Of a DNA stretch of 58,624 nt, positions 36,903-46,176 are shown piece by piece. The stretch covers positions 1-58,624 of the forward strand of contig JAFYBE010000018.1 in the NCBI GenBank assembly GCA_017540355.1. The letters are read 5' to 3'. The notes below the pieces were generated by a model that made no database searches, was not told the DNA's origin, and worked only from the letters and a program-made list of their open reading frames with translations. Positions within the stretch are counted from its first letter, which is position 1; every line of letters starts with the position of its first letter. This DNA comes from Lachnospiraceae bacterium. GTDB lineage: Bacteria > Bacillota > Clostridia > Lachnospirales > Lachnospiraceae. The translations under genes and the position numbers were made by a program.

Positions 36903-38786
36903 ATGTCTAAGAAGTTAAAAAAGGGACTCATCAGAATAATAATATGCGCCGTCGCTTTCATAGCGGTCAAGCTGCTGGAGGCATTCACACCCATAGCAGA
37001 TTATAAATATGTCACACTTATATTATACCTGGCTATATATATAGGTATCAGCCACGACATTATAAAGAAGGCCTGTATGAACATAATCAGGGGCAATATG
37101 CTTGATGAGAACTTCCTTATGATGATAGCCTCAATCGGAGCTTTCTTCGTCGGAAGCTATTCCGAAGGCGTAGCCGTAGTGCTCTTCTATCAGACCGGTG
37201 AATGGTTCCAGTCTTACGCCGTAGGTAAGAGCCGTAACTCCATTAAGGAGCTTATGAGCATCCGTCCCGATTATGCGGTTGTTATAAGAGATGGCGTTGA
37301 GGAAGAAGTCGATCCCGACGAAGTTTCCACAGGCGAGACCATAATTGTACGTCCGGGCGAGCGCATACCGCTTGACGGAACCGTTACGGAAGGTATTACA
37401 GCCTTGGATACCATGGCTTTGACAGGCGAAAGCGTTCCAAAGGACATAGTTCCCGGAGATGACGTAATCTCAGGATGCGTCAACTTAAGCGGCCTTATCA
37501 AGGTCAATGTTACAAAAGAATACAGCGAATCAACCGTATCCAAGATTTTAGAGCTGGTTGAGAACGCTACAGATAAAAAGGCCGAATCGGAGAATTTCAT
37601 CTCAAGATTCGCCAGATACTATACTCCTTCGGTCGTAGGTGCGGCAGTGCTTTTGGCTGTCATCCCTTCAATCATTACAGGACAGTGGCTTACATGGATA
37701 TACAGAGCCTTATCGTTCCTTGTTATCTCATGCCCCTGCGCACTTGTAATAAGCATCCCCTTAAGCTTCTTCGGCGGTATAGGCGGAGCGAGCAGGGAAG
37801 GTATCCTTGTAAAGGGAAGCAGCTATTTGGAGCAGCTTAACAAGGCTGAGATTATAGCCATGGATAAGACCGGAACCCTTACAAAGGGAGTGTTCGGCGT
37901 AGACAGCGTATATGTTGAGTCAGATGATATATCAGAGGATGCTCTTTTAAAAGTGGCAGCCATAGCCGAAAGCTACTCTTCTCACCCCATAGCCGTATCT
38001 TTGGTGGATACGTATATTAAGAAGTCGGGAAGCGACAGAGACAGTCTAAAGGCAGCCATCGAGGATATCGAAGAGATAGCCGGACACGGTATCAGAGCAG
38101 GAATAGAGGGCAAAGAATACTTCGTAGGTAACGCCAAGCTTATGAAAGATAAGGGAATAAGCGTATCCGAGTCCGAATCGTCCGGCACGATAGTCTATGT
38201 ATCTGACGGCAAGAAGCTCTTAGGGCACATTCTTTTATCCGATATCGTCAAAGATGACGCGGCATCGGCAGTGGCCGGCCTAATAAAATGCGGAGTGAAG
38301 CGTATCGTAATGCTTACGGGCGACAGAAAAGCGACCGCTGAAGCAGTCGCCGGTAAGATCGGTATCAAGGAATATCATTCGGATCTTCTTCCTGCGGATA
38401 AGGTTCAGATTGTTGAAGACCTCTTCGCCGATAAGTCCGAAAACGGCAGACTGATATTCGTAGGTGACGGCATCAACGATGCACCCGTTTTGGCCAGGGC
38501 CGATATAGGCATAGCGATGGGAGGCTTGGGAAGCGATGCAGCGATTGAGGCTGCGGATATCGTCATAATGACCGATGAACCCGGCAAGATTGCCAAGGCC
38601 GTCGCAATTTCAAGAAAGACTTTAAAGATAGTGCGCGAGAACATCGTATTCGCCATAGGCGTTAAGCTTCTGGTGCTTGTACTTGCAGCCGTGGGATTTG
38701 CCACAATGTGGGCTGCCGTATTCGCTGATGTCGGCGTCGCATTCATAGCAATACTTAACGCAATGAGGGCCCTTAAGACTTCTTAA
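36903..38786 (+). CDS. P1B-type metal-exporting ATPase (Zn/Cd/Pb group)
   Basis: 627 residues. No N-terminal HMA domain; the protein starts directly with membrane helices. Membrane metal site CPC at 277-279, TGES in the actuator domain (174-177), phosphorylation motif DKTGTLT (D321), SSHPIA in the nucleotide domain, and GDGINDAPVL at the hinge. The last helix contains DVGVAFIAILNAMRALK, whose D and N match the P1B-2 (ZntA/CadA) signature. Predicted to expel Zn(II), Cd(II) or Pb(II). GGAGGAG precedes the ATG. The SmtB-type metal site of the repressor supports zinc as inducer. Confidence 0.94.
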   Translation: MSKKLKKGLIRIIICAVAFIAVKLLEAFTPIADYKYVTLILYLAIYIGISHDIIKKACMNIIRGNMLDENFLMMIASIGAFFVGSYSEGVAVVLFYQTGEWFQSYAVGKSRNSIKELMSIRPDYAVVIRDGVEEEVDPDEVSTGETIIVRPGERIPLDGTVTEGITALDTMALTGESVPKDIVPGDDVISGCVNLSGLIKVNVTKEYSESTVSKILELVENATDKKAESENFISRFARYYTPSVVGAAVLLAVIPSIITGQWLTWIYRALSFLVISCPCALVISIPLSFFGGIGGASREGILVKGSSYLEQLNKAEIIAMDKTGTLTKGVFGVDSVYVESDDISEDALLKVAAIAESYSSHPIAVSLVDTYIKKSGSDRDSLKAAIEDIEEIAGHGIRAGIEGKEYFVGNAKLMKDKGISVSESESSGTIVYVSDGKKLLGHILLSDIVKDDAASAVAGLIKCGVKRIVMLTGDRKATAEAVAGKIGIKEYHSDLLPADKVQIVEDLFADKSENGRLIFVGDGINDAPVLARADIGIAMGGLGSDAAIEAADIVIMTDEPGKIAKAVAISRKTLKIVRENIVFAIGVKLLVLVLAAVGFATMWAAVFADVGVAFIAILNAMRALKTS

Positions 38787-38796
38787 GCGGCCCTCA
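38764..38796. terminator. Hairpin at the end of the ATPase gene
   Basis: TGAGGGC pairs with GCCCTCA, and an inner CTTAAG/CTTAAG pair extends the stem. It overlaps the ATPase stop codon and lies between convergent genes. The T-tract is weak. Confidence 0.6.
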
Positions 38797-38822
38797 TACC
38801 TTCATTATGGATTCTCTTATCT

Positions 38823-41210
38823 TCAGTTCTTCAATCCGTCAAGATACTCCGTAACTTTTTCCTGAATAGACTTAGCCGTCGTGGTCGCATCATATGCACC
38901 CATGAAGTAACCCGTAGTCTCTTCGTCTATTATGCTCATAAGCGCTGTGTTCTCACAACCCATTCTGTCTATCATATATATGCTGTTAAGCAAAGCTTCG
39001 CTCTCATCTCTGTCAAGCGGAGTGAGCTCAACGTATTCCTCGCCGACAAGATATGTGGGATTTTCCCAGGTAAATGAGTCTTCGGAATAATAGTTCTTAT
39101 ACTTTCCGCCCGCATCCTTAACGGCTGCTTCAAGCGCTTTCTTGGCCGTCGGAAGATTAAGATAGATATCATCGCCTATGTCCTCATTATAGAACATACG
39201 GACAAATCTCCATGCGGCATCCTTATTCTCACTTGCCTCACATATCGAATAAGCGTAGTTAAAGCTTATGCTGCTTCCCATCTCAGACTCCGTGGGGAAT
39301 CCGACCATCGTAACGGGTTCACCGAAGACACCTCTGTATCCTTCTATGTAAGAATTGATGTCATATATACCCCTTATCTCACATAACGCCTTGTCATTCC
39401 TGTAAGCCAGAGCATAATCGTTATAAGGCCAGCCGTGGTCCTCATCCTGACTGCTGTCATTGTAACTGTAGTCGGAAGGATAGGTCGACACATAAGATAT
39501 CAGTTTCTGGAAGTCAGTATTGTCAAAGCTGCACGTGAAGTTATTCCAGTCAATATAGTCCTCTCCCACACTTTCGAAGATATTGTACATAAGGCTGGTC
39601 TGTATCCAGTTGCCGTATATATCCGCTCCGGAATATCTCGCGGTCGAAAGGAAGGTGCTTAACTTATTGCCCATCTTGTTGCCCATGTAATAGCTCTTGG
39701 CCAAAACCGTATTGATACCGAAATCGGGAGTGAACATGTAAAGCTTGTCATTCATTGAGCATGCTTTTATAACATTCGGGGCATAATTATCAAGATTAAT
39801 CTCCGAATCACTCTCAATAAACGGCTTCTGATCGGCAAAAAAGCCCTTGCTCATATATGCCTTGAAAGGAATGTTGGAGTTAACGATCATGACATCCGGG
39901 ATCCTGCCCTCGTTTATGTCTTTCATTATCGTCTCTGTTCCGAGCGTATAATCGGCGGCTATGCCCATACGGGAATAATCCAGAACAGCAATTCTGCATT
40001 CCTTATCAGTCTTGTTGTACTCGGTTATCATCTTGGCCGTATCATCGGAAAGACCCACACAGGCCACCGTCAGCTTCTTCCTTGCATCCGAAGAAAAATC
40101 ATATGGTGAGAAAAGTCCCAAAACCACACTTTCATTCTCGTAATCATAAAAAGAACCGATTATATCGTTATTCTCAAGCACCCTTATGTTCTCAAGATAT
40201 GTAAGCGGTCTGTCTATAGCCGGGAAATTCATCAGCTTCTTATATGTCGCATCACCCACACTGTATGTACATATACCGTTATCACCCGACACGACAAAAT
40301 CCGTCGTTGTTCCCGGACATACGGCATATGCCCTTGTCATGGAGAACGGAAGATCCTTAACCTCGGTCTGCTTTCTGGATTCCACATTGACAACGCATAA
40401 ATCGTCTCCGTCGACTCCGTATGACAGAATTGCAATTTCATCACCTGATAAGGGATAGAATCTGTCCATCGAATCGGCATCTTTTGTCATGAACTTATCA
40501 ACCGCCTCGTTGTTTTCAAAACGCATAAGGCCCTCGTTGGTAATGGCCATAAGCTTATCCGACTGTGTAACAAGTATATCTTTAACCGTAAAATCGTATG
40601 ATGAATCTTCAAAAATAACCGACTGGGCAAGCTGTCCTTCCTTATCGTATTCAACAAGCTCGTATGCATTGAAATATCCGTACTGATCGTCGTAATTGCT
40701 CGTTGAATGGATAAAATAGACATTACCCTTGCTGTCTGCACAGAAATCATACATGCTGTCATCGTAATCCATCATAAGCGTAAAGCCTTCACCCGTCGGC
40801 TTACCGTTATAATCATAGTAATCAACAAGCAAAGTTATCGCATTGTCCGGATACACTCCTTCATCAGCCGCATCATAGTCATATTCCTTACTGCAAATGA
40901 TGATATTGTCAGCTGTGTATGCAACCTCGCCGTTATAACTTAACAGTTTCTTTTTAAGGCTGTATGTGTAGGCATCCGTATCATAGAATTCATCAGCAGC
41001 CGAAACCTCGGTATCATTGCCTGTATCAGACTTATTGCCGGAAGTTGTTGTCTGGCTTCCGGCTTCCGGTGTGACCTCCGCATTCTCCGTATCCGTACCC
41101 GGCTTGGTCTTACCGCAACCCGTAACGAATCCGACTGCAAGCACGGCGATGAGTACAAATGCCGTCATCATCTTTATTCCGTATCTTTTCCCTTTTACAA
41201 TTCCTTTCAT
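38823..41210 (-). CDS. Large lipoprotein: N-terminal propeller-like domain plus extracellular solute-binding domain
   Basis: 795 residues. Signal peptide with lipobox VTGC (Cys at about 32), then a serine/threonine-rich tether. Residues of about 90-375 form short repeated beta-strand units with D-x-x-G/N-x-x-Y/F turns (for example DSKGNVYFIHS), suggesting a beta-propeller. From about 380 the sequence is a family-1 ABC solute-binding protein (LTVACVGLSDDTAKMITEYNK, PDVMIVNS, ENKDAAWRFVRMFYNE), a class that often binds oligosaccharides. No ABC permease or ATPase gene is adjacent, so the transport partner is elsewhere or the protein acts as a sensor. GGGAG precedes the ATG. It follows ysxC in the same direction. 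Confidence 0.85.
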   Translation of the reverse strand: MKGIVKGKRYGIKMMTAFVLIAVLAVGFVTGCGKTKPGTDTENAEVTPEAGSQTTTSGNKSDTGNDTEVSAADEFYDTDAYTYSLKKKLLSYNGEVAYTADNIIICSKEYDYDAADEGVYPDNAITLLVDYYDYNGKPTGEGFTLMMDYDDSMYDFCADSKGNVYFIHSTSNYDDQYGYFNAYELVEYDKEGQLAQSVIFEDSSYDFTVKDILVTQSDKLMAITNEGLMRFENNEAVDKFMTKDADSMDRFYPLSGDEIAILSYGVDGDDLCVVNVESRKQTEVKDLPFSMTRAYAVCPGTTTDFVVSGDNGICTYSVGDATYKKLMNFPAIDRPLTYLENIRVLENNDIIGSFYDYENESVVLGLFSPYDFSSDARKKLTVACVGLSDDTAKMITEYNKTDKECRIAVLDYSRMGIAADYTLGTETIMKDINEGRIPDVMIVNSNIPFKAYMSKGFFADQKPFIESDSEINLDNYAPNVIKACSMNDKLYMFTPDFGINTVLAKSYYMGNKMGNKLSTFLSTARYSGADIYGNWIQTSLMYNIFESVGEDYIDWNNFTCSFDNTDFQKLISYVSTYPSDYSYNDSSQDEDHGWPYNDYALAYRNDKALCEIRGIYDINSYIEGYRGVFGEPVTMVGFPTESEMGSSISFNYAYSICEASENKDAAWRFVRMFYNEDIGDDIYLNLPTAKKALEAAVKDAGGKYKNYYSEDSFTWENPTYLVGEEYVELTPLDRDESEALLNSIYMIDRMGCENTALMSIIDEETTGYFMGAYDATTTAKSIQEKVTEYLDGLKN

Positions 41211-41246
41211 AACTGTCTCCCTTCCTCTGTTTGTATATTAATTAAA

Positions 41247-41858
41247 TTACGAATTAATATCTTGTTCTTCGTCTACGCCAAGCATAGTATCGATCAACTG
41301 ATATATCTCATCTCTTCCGGTCTTATTCTCTGCCGAGAACGGAATTAATATATCCTCTTTATCCAGGTTAAGCGTCTCCTTTATCACCTTGACGCACTTG
41401 GCTACTTCACTTCGCTTAAGCTTATCAAGCTTGGTGGCAATAATCACGGGTCTGAAACCGTTGTTCACTATCCACTTATACATATCCAGGTCGTTCTGCC
41501 CCGGCTTATGCCTTATATCGATAAGCAGAAAAACCAGCTTAAGCTGCTTGGAACTGTGAAGATATCTCTCTATCATCTTTCCCCACTTGGCCTTGACTTC
41601 AACGCTTACAGACGCATAGCCGTAGCCGGGCAGGTCCACAAAATACAGTTCATTATTGATATTGTAAAAATTTATGGTCTGCGTCTTGCCGGGGCTTGAG
41701 CTCGTTCTCGCATAAGACTTGCGATTCATAAGCGCATTTATAAGCGATGACTTACCCACATTACTCTTTCCCGCGAAAGCTATCTCCGGCATTGTATTGA
41801 CCGGAAGCTTGCTTGTTATTCCGCACACCGTCTCAAGGTCTACGCTTTTGATGACCAT
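41247..41858 (-). CDS. ysxC: Ribosome biogenesis GTP-binding protein YsxC/EngB
   Basis: 203 residues from ATG 41858 (GGAGG six bases upstream; an ATG six bases earlier touches the site). A TrmE-Era-EngA-like GTPase with G1 GKSNVGKSSLIN, G3 DLPGYGYA, G4 TKLDKL and G5 SAENKTG. It assists assembly of the 50S subunit and is usually essential. It lies 31 bp after lon, the widespread lon-ysxC pairing, as last gene of the tig-clpP-clpX-lon series. Confidence 0.97.
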   Translation of the reverse strand: MVIKSVDLETVCGITSKLPVNTMPEIAFAGKSNVGKSSLINALMNRKSYARTSSSPGKTQTINFYNINNELYFVDLPGYGYASVSVEVKAKWGKMIERYLHSSKQLKLVFLLIDIRHKPGQNDLDMYKWIVNNGFRPVIIATKLDKLKRSEVAKCVKVIKETLNLDKEDILIPFSAENKTGRDEIYQLIDTMLGVDEEQDINS

Positions 41859-41889
41859 ATTCATCCTCCGCTTACAGGCGTATCACTTC

Positions 41890-44277
41890 CTAATTGTCCG
41901 TATCTATCGCCTGATAAACAACTTCATCCATATTCGATACGAATATTATATCCATTCCGTCGGTTATCTCTTTGTCGAGTTCTTCGACATCCTTCTCATT
42001 CTCCTGCGGCACCAGTACCTTGCGAATGCCCGCAGTCTTGGCAGCCAGAAGCTTCTCCTTAAGTCCGCCTATTGCCAGAACCTTGCCTCTTAAGGTGATC
42101 TCACCGGTCATTGCCACTTTGCAGAATACCTTCTTGCCTATGACGGTTGAAAGTATGGCCGTAGCCATTGTTATACCCGCACTCGGACCGTCCTTTGGAA
42201 CGGCACCCTCAGGTATATGTATGTGGAAATCATTCTCCGAAAAAAGTTCGGGCTTGATATGATACTTCTCGCCGACCGATCTGACATAGCTTAACGCTAT
42301 TGTCGCCGACTCCTTCATTACATCACCCATCTGTCCGGTCAGCTTCACTTCGCCTTTACCGGGCATCATACATACCTCTATCTGAAGGGTATCACCGCCT
42401 ACAGCCGTCCATGCCAGGCCTCTGACTATGCCGACCTCATCCTTTTTATTGGCCATTATAGAAGAATACTTGCGCTTACCGAGGTATTCTTCAAGATTCT
42501 TGCTGTTAACGCTTATCTTATCGGGAGTCTTTAATGCAGCCTTCTTGGATCTGCTCTTTGCAGACGTCTTGGCCTTCTTCTCTTCTTCCTGGCGTCTTGA
42601 AAGTTCCTGCTTGGCACACTTCCTGCATACCTCTCCGATCTTTCTTTCAAGCTCACGAACTCCTGCTTCTCTCGTATAATAACGTATGATATCTTTAATC
42701 GCGCCGTCGGTTATAACAAGATTTTTCTTAGTCATTCCGTTGGCTTCATACTGCTTTGCCATCAGATGTTCCTTGGCTATATGGAACTTCTCATTCTGTG
42801 TATAGCCGGATATCTGTATAAGCTCCATCCTGTCAAGCAAAGGTCTGGGAATCGTACTTGTATCATTGGCCGTAGCAACGAAAAGCACCTCCGAAAGATC
42901 TATCGGAAGTTCAATGTAATGATCCCTGAACTGCTTGTTCTGATCGGGATCTAATACTTCCAAAAGAGCTGAGAAAGTGTCACCCTTATAGTCATTGCTG
43001 ACCTTGTCTATCTCATCCAAAAGCATAAGCGGATTCTTAACTCCCGCATGCCTTAATCCCGTAGCTATACGACCGGGCATGGCTCCGACATATGTACGTC
43101 TGTGACCTCTTATCTCCGCTTCGTCCCTTACTCCGCCGAGGCTTACCCTTATATATTCTTTATCCAGAGCTCTTGCGATACTCTTGGCTATGGATGTCTT
43201 ACCTGTTCCGGGAGGTCCCACGAGACACATGATCGGACTGCGTCCCTTCGATGTCTGTGCTCTTACCGCCAGAAATTCCAGAACTCTCTCTTTTACCTTA
43301 TCAAGCCCGTAATGATCTTCTTCTAAAATCTCGGATGCATGCTCAATGTCGGTATTGTCCGCCGCGGTATGATCCCAGGGAAGTTCAAGCAGAGTCTCTA
43401 TATATGACCTTAATACATAGCCCTCCTGACTTGACTCGGATATGTTGTCAAAGCGACGTATCTCCTTGCGGATTCGCTCCTTTATCTCATCCGATGCCTC
43501 AAGTTCGTCCACCTTCTTGTTAAAGAGCTCGCTGTCCGTGTATTCTTCACCCTTGGACAGTTCCTTCCTTAAGATGGCCATCTGCTCACGCATGATGTAT
43601 TCGCGCTGGTTCTGATTCACCCTGCTCTGTATATCCTGATTAAGCTTATAATGGATCTTGGCTATATCCGTCTCCTGACAGAGGATGGTGGATAACATCT
43701 CATATCGGTCCGCCGTGGATATGGCCTCTAAAAGCTGCTGCTTCTTATCGTAGGCAATCGGAATGTTCATCGCTATACGGTTAACAATCTCACCTAGACT
43801 CATCGAAGAATCAATCTGCGAATTGAGTGTCTGGCTGATCTTGGGATGGTACTCAAGATAGCCGCTTAACATCTCAACCATCGTACGGAAAGCGGCCTCC
43901 TCATAATTCCTGTCATCGCTTATGTGGCCGTCATCCTCTTCTATTAAGTCAATGTCGCCAAGCGCATATACACCCTGTGCCTTGGCCGTTGTCATGTCGT
44001 TCAGCTTTGCTCTGCCCACGCCTTCGGCAAGCACACGTATGGTGTTGTTGGGAAGCTTGGTGATCTGTCTTACCTGAATCACCGTTCCTATCTCATAAAG
44101 GCCGTCAAGCCCCGGAGTCTCCTCCGTCATAATGCGCTGGGTAACGGCAAAAAGCCTTCCTCCGCTCTTCATCGCTACACGCACTGCTACTATGGATGGC
44201 TTTCTGTTAAGGTCAAAATGTATGACCATACCGGGAAAAATATTAAGTCCTTTAAGTGCTATAACAGGTAGATTCAC
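41890..44277 (-). CDS. lon: ATP-dependent protease Lon
   Basis: 795-residue LonA. N-terminal substrate-binding domain (about 1-200), coiled-coil segment, AAA+ module with Walker A GPPGTGKTS near 350 and Walker B LLDEIDKV, and a C-terminal protease with the Ser-Lys dyad S699 (in DGPSAG) and K742 (in GGLKEK). A lysine-rich insertion of about 40 residues (KKAKTSAKSRSKKAA) sits between the AAA+ and protease parts. The start codon is GTG, with GGAGG six bases upstream. Between clpX and ysxC. Confidence 0.97.
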   Translation of the reverse strand: MNLPVIALKGLNIFPGMVIHFDLNRKPSIVAVRVAMKSGGRLFAVTQRIMTEETPGLDGLYEIGTVIQVRQITKLPNNTIRVLAEGVGRAKLNDMTTAKAQGVYALGDIDLIEEDDGHISDDRNYEEAAFRTMVEMLSGYLEYHPKISQTLNSQIDSSMSLGEIVNRIAMNIPIAYDKKQQLLEAISTADRYEMLSTILCQETDIAKIHYKLNQDIQSRVNQNQREYIMREQMAILRKELSKGEEYTDSELFNKKVDELEASDEIKERIRKEIRRFDNISESSQEGYVLRSYIETLLELPWDHTAADNTDIEHASEILEEDHYGLDKVKERVLEFLAVRAQTSKGRSPIMCLVGPPGTGKTSIAKSIARALDKEYIRVSLGGVRDEAEIRGHRRTYVGAMPGRIATGLRHAGVKNPLMLLDEIDKVSNDYKGDTFSALLEVLDPDQNKQFRDHYIELPIDLSEVLFVATANDTSTIPRPLLDRMELIQISGYTQNEKFHIAKEHLMAKQYEANGMTKKNLVITDGAIKDIIRYYTREAGVRELERKIGEVCRKCAKQELSRRQEEEKKAKTSAKSRSKKAALKTPDKISVNSKNLEEYLGKRKYSSIMANKKDEVGIVRGLAWTAVGGDTLQIEVCMMPGKGEVKLTGQMGDVMKESATIALSYVRSVGEKYHIKPELFSENDFHIHIPEGAVPKDGPSAGITMATAILSTVIGKKVFCKVAMTGEITLRGKVLAIGGLKEKLLAAKTAGIRKVLVPQENEKDVEELDKEITDGMDIIFVSNMDEVVYQAIDTDN

Positions 44278-44308
44278 TTGGATCCTCCATACTCTCCGTG
44301 AATAAATA

Positions 44309-44327
44309 AGCCGCCCTGCGGGCGGCT
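44309..44327 (-). terminator. Hairpin between clpX and lon
   Basis: AGCCGCC/GGCGGCT, a perfect 7-bp GC-rich stem with a 5-base loop, followed on the minus strand by TTATTTATT. It may partly terminate or protect the mRNA, setting the clpX to lon ratio. Confidence 0.65.
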
Positions 44328-44333
44328 ATTATC

Positions 44334-45578
44334 TCAGTCTCTGTATACCATAGGCTGCTCACCGTCGGTCACCGACGCCTTAGTGATTACGCATCTGGTA
44401 ATACTGTCATCCGACGGAATCTCGTACATTACGTTCATCATGATCTTCTCCATGATTGTACGCAAGCCTCTTGCGCCCGTCTTCTGGTTAAATGCCTCAT
44501 CCGCGATTGCCTCAATGGCATCATCGTCGAAGCTTAACTGCACGCTGTCAAATCCGAACAGCTTCTTATACTGCTTGATCAAAGCATTCTTGGGCTCCTT
44601 AAGTATCTTAACAAGCGAATCCTTATCAAGACCTTCAAGTGATACCCTGATCGGTACACGTCCCACGAACTCGGGAATGAGTCCGAACTTGATAAGATCC
44701 GGTGTGGATACGTGACTTAACACCTCTCCGATGTCGTGTCCCGACTTCTTGCCAAGTTCCGCATTGAAACCGATCGACTTGCGATTAAGCCTCTCCTCTA
44801 TTATCTTGTCAAGTCCGTCGAAAGCACCTCCGCAGATAAATAAAATATTGGACGTATCTATCTGTATGAGTTCCTGATGGGGGTGCTTACGTCCGCCCTG
44901 AGGCGGTACGGAAGCTATCGTTCCTTCGACTATCTTAAGAAGTGCCTGCTGTACGCCTTCACCCGATACATCTCTGGTGATTGATACATTCTCGCTCTTC
45001 TTCGTGATCTTGTCTATCTCGTCTATGTATATGATGCCGTACTCGGCTCTGTCCACATCATAGTCTGCTGCCTGTATAAGCTTAAGCAGGATGTTCTCAA
45101 CATCCTCGCCCACATATCCGGCTTCTGTAAGAGTCGTGGCATCTGCTATGGCAAAAGGAACGTTGATTATACGGGCAAGCGTCTGTGCAAGATATGTCTT
45201 ACCGCTTCCTGTCGGTCCCATCATGATAATGTTGCTCTTCTGAAGCTCCACATCATCATCGTCGTTCTCCGACATAACTCTCTTATAGTGATTGTAAACA
45301 GCTACGGAAAGGACCTTCTTGGCCTCTTCCTGTCCTATAACATATTCATCGAGGAACTGCTTAATCTGGACAGGCTTAAGAAGATTGATGTCCTTGGATA
45401 CGTCATCGTGCTCTTCTTCCTTGCTTCCGAATTCCTCTTCCAGGATATCGCTGCATATGCCGATACACTCATCACATATGAATATATTGTTGGGTCCGGC
45501 TATAAGCTTAAGCACCTCGCTCTGCGACTTGCCGCAGAACGAACAGCACACTTCCGGATTGCCTGAATTATTTCTCAT
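44334..45578 (-). CDS. clpX: ATP-dependent protease ATP-binding subunit ClpX
   Basis: 414 residues from ATG 45578, inside the end of clpP (11-bp overlap). The frame is open further upstream, but only this start gives the normal ClpX N-terminus. C4 zinc finger (CCSFC ... CDEC), Walker A GPTGSGKT, Walker [10 protein letters not shown], and the IGF loop (KSIGFNAEL) that docks to ClpP. Family length is about 415-425. Order clpP-clpX is conserved. Confidence 0.97.
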   Translation of the reverse strand: MRNNSGNPEVCCSFCGKSQSEVLKLIAGPNNIFICDECIGICSDILEEEFGSKEEEHDDVSKDINLLKPVQIKQFLDEYVIGQEEAKKVLSVAVYNHYKRVMSENDDDDVELQKSNIIMMGPTGSGKTYLAQTLARIINVPFAIADATTLTEAGYVGEDVENILLKLIQAADYDVDRAEYGIIYIDEIDKITKKSENVSITRDVSGEGVQQALLKIVEGTIASVPPQGGRKHPHQELIQIDTSNILFICGGAFDGLDKIIEERLNRKSIGFNAELGKKSGHDIGEVLSHVSTPDLIKFGLIPEFVGRVPIRVSLEGLDKDSLVKILKEPKNALIKQYKKLFGFDSVQLSFDDDAIEAIADEAFNQKTGARGLRTIMEKIMMNVMYEIPSDDSITRCVITKASVTDGEQPMVYRD

Positions 45579-46173
45579 CTTTCTTAACCTCGGCTCTGCT
45601 TGATACCACGGAATCAATGAGTCCGTACTCCAAAGCCTCCTCGGCAGTCTTCCAATTATCTCTCTCTGTATCTGCGGCAACAGTCTCGTATTCCTGTCCC
45701 GTATTGGCTGCAAGGATTCTGTTAAGCTTCTCCTTGGTTCTTAAGATATGCTCAGCAGTAATCTGAATCTCCGTAGCCTGACCCTGTGCACCGCCGCTGG
45801 GCTGGTGAATCATGATCTCAGCATTGGGGAGTGCAAATCTCTTGCCCTTGGCTCCGCCTGCCAAAAGGAATGCACCCATGCTTGCTGCCATACCTATACA
45901 TATGGTCGATACATCGCACTTGATGTACTGCATGGTGTCATATATAGCCATTCCTGCGGTTACAGAACCGCCGGGGCTGTTGATATACAGGTTGATATCC
46001 TTCTCGGGATCCTCTGCTTCAAGGAAAAGAAGCTGTGCCACTATTGTAGCCGCATTGTCTTCTCTTACTTCTTCGCCCAAGAATACGATTCTGTCCTGTA
46101 AAAGTCTTGAATAAATGTCATAAGAGCGCTCACCGCGACTGGTCTGCTCTACGACGTAAGGTATCAAACTCAT
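45568..46173 (-). CDS. clpP: ATP-dependent Clp protease proteolytic subunit
   Basis: 201-residue serine protease forming the 14-subunit chamber served by ClpX and, elsewhere in this window, ClpC. Catalytic triad visible: S98 in [10 protein letters not shown]123 in MIHQPSGG and D172 in TERDNW. The N-terminal loop (about 1-15, [18 protein letters not shown]) fits the processed mature start of ClpP. It lies three bases after tig. Confidence 0.98.
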   Translation of the reverse strand: MSLIPYVVEQTSRGERSYDIYSRLLQDRIVFLGEEVREDNAATIVAQLLFLEAEDPEKDINLYINSPGGSVTAGMAIYDTMQYIKCDVSTICIGMAASMGAFLLAGGAKGKRFALPNAEIMIHQPSGGAQGQATEIQITAEHILRTKEKLNRILAANTGQEYETVAADTERDNWKTAEEALEYGLIDSVVSSRAEVKKDEK

Positions 46174-46176
46174 CTG

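Noticed and set aside
45579-45713. An N-terminal extension of ClpX of 45 residues
   Set aside because: That stretch lies inside clpP in another frame and has no homology; the ATG at 45578 gives the normal ClpX N-terminus.
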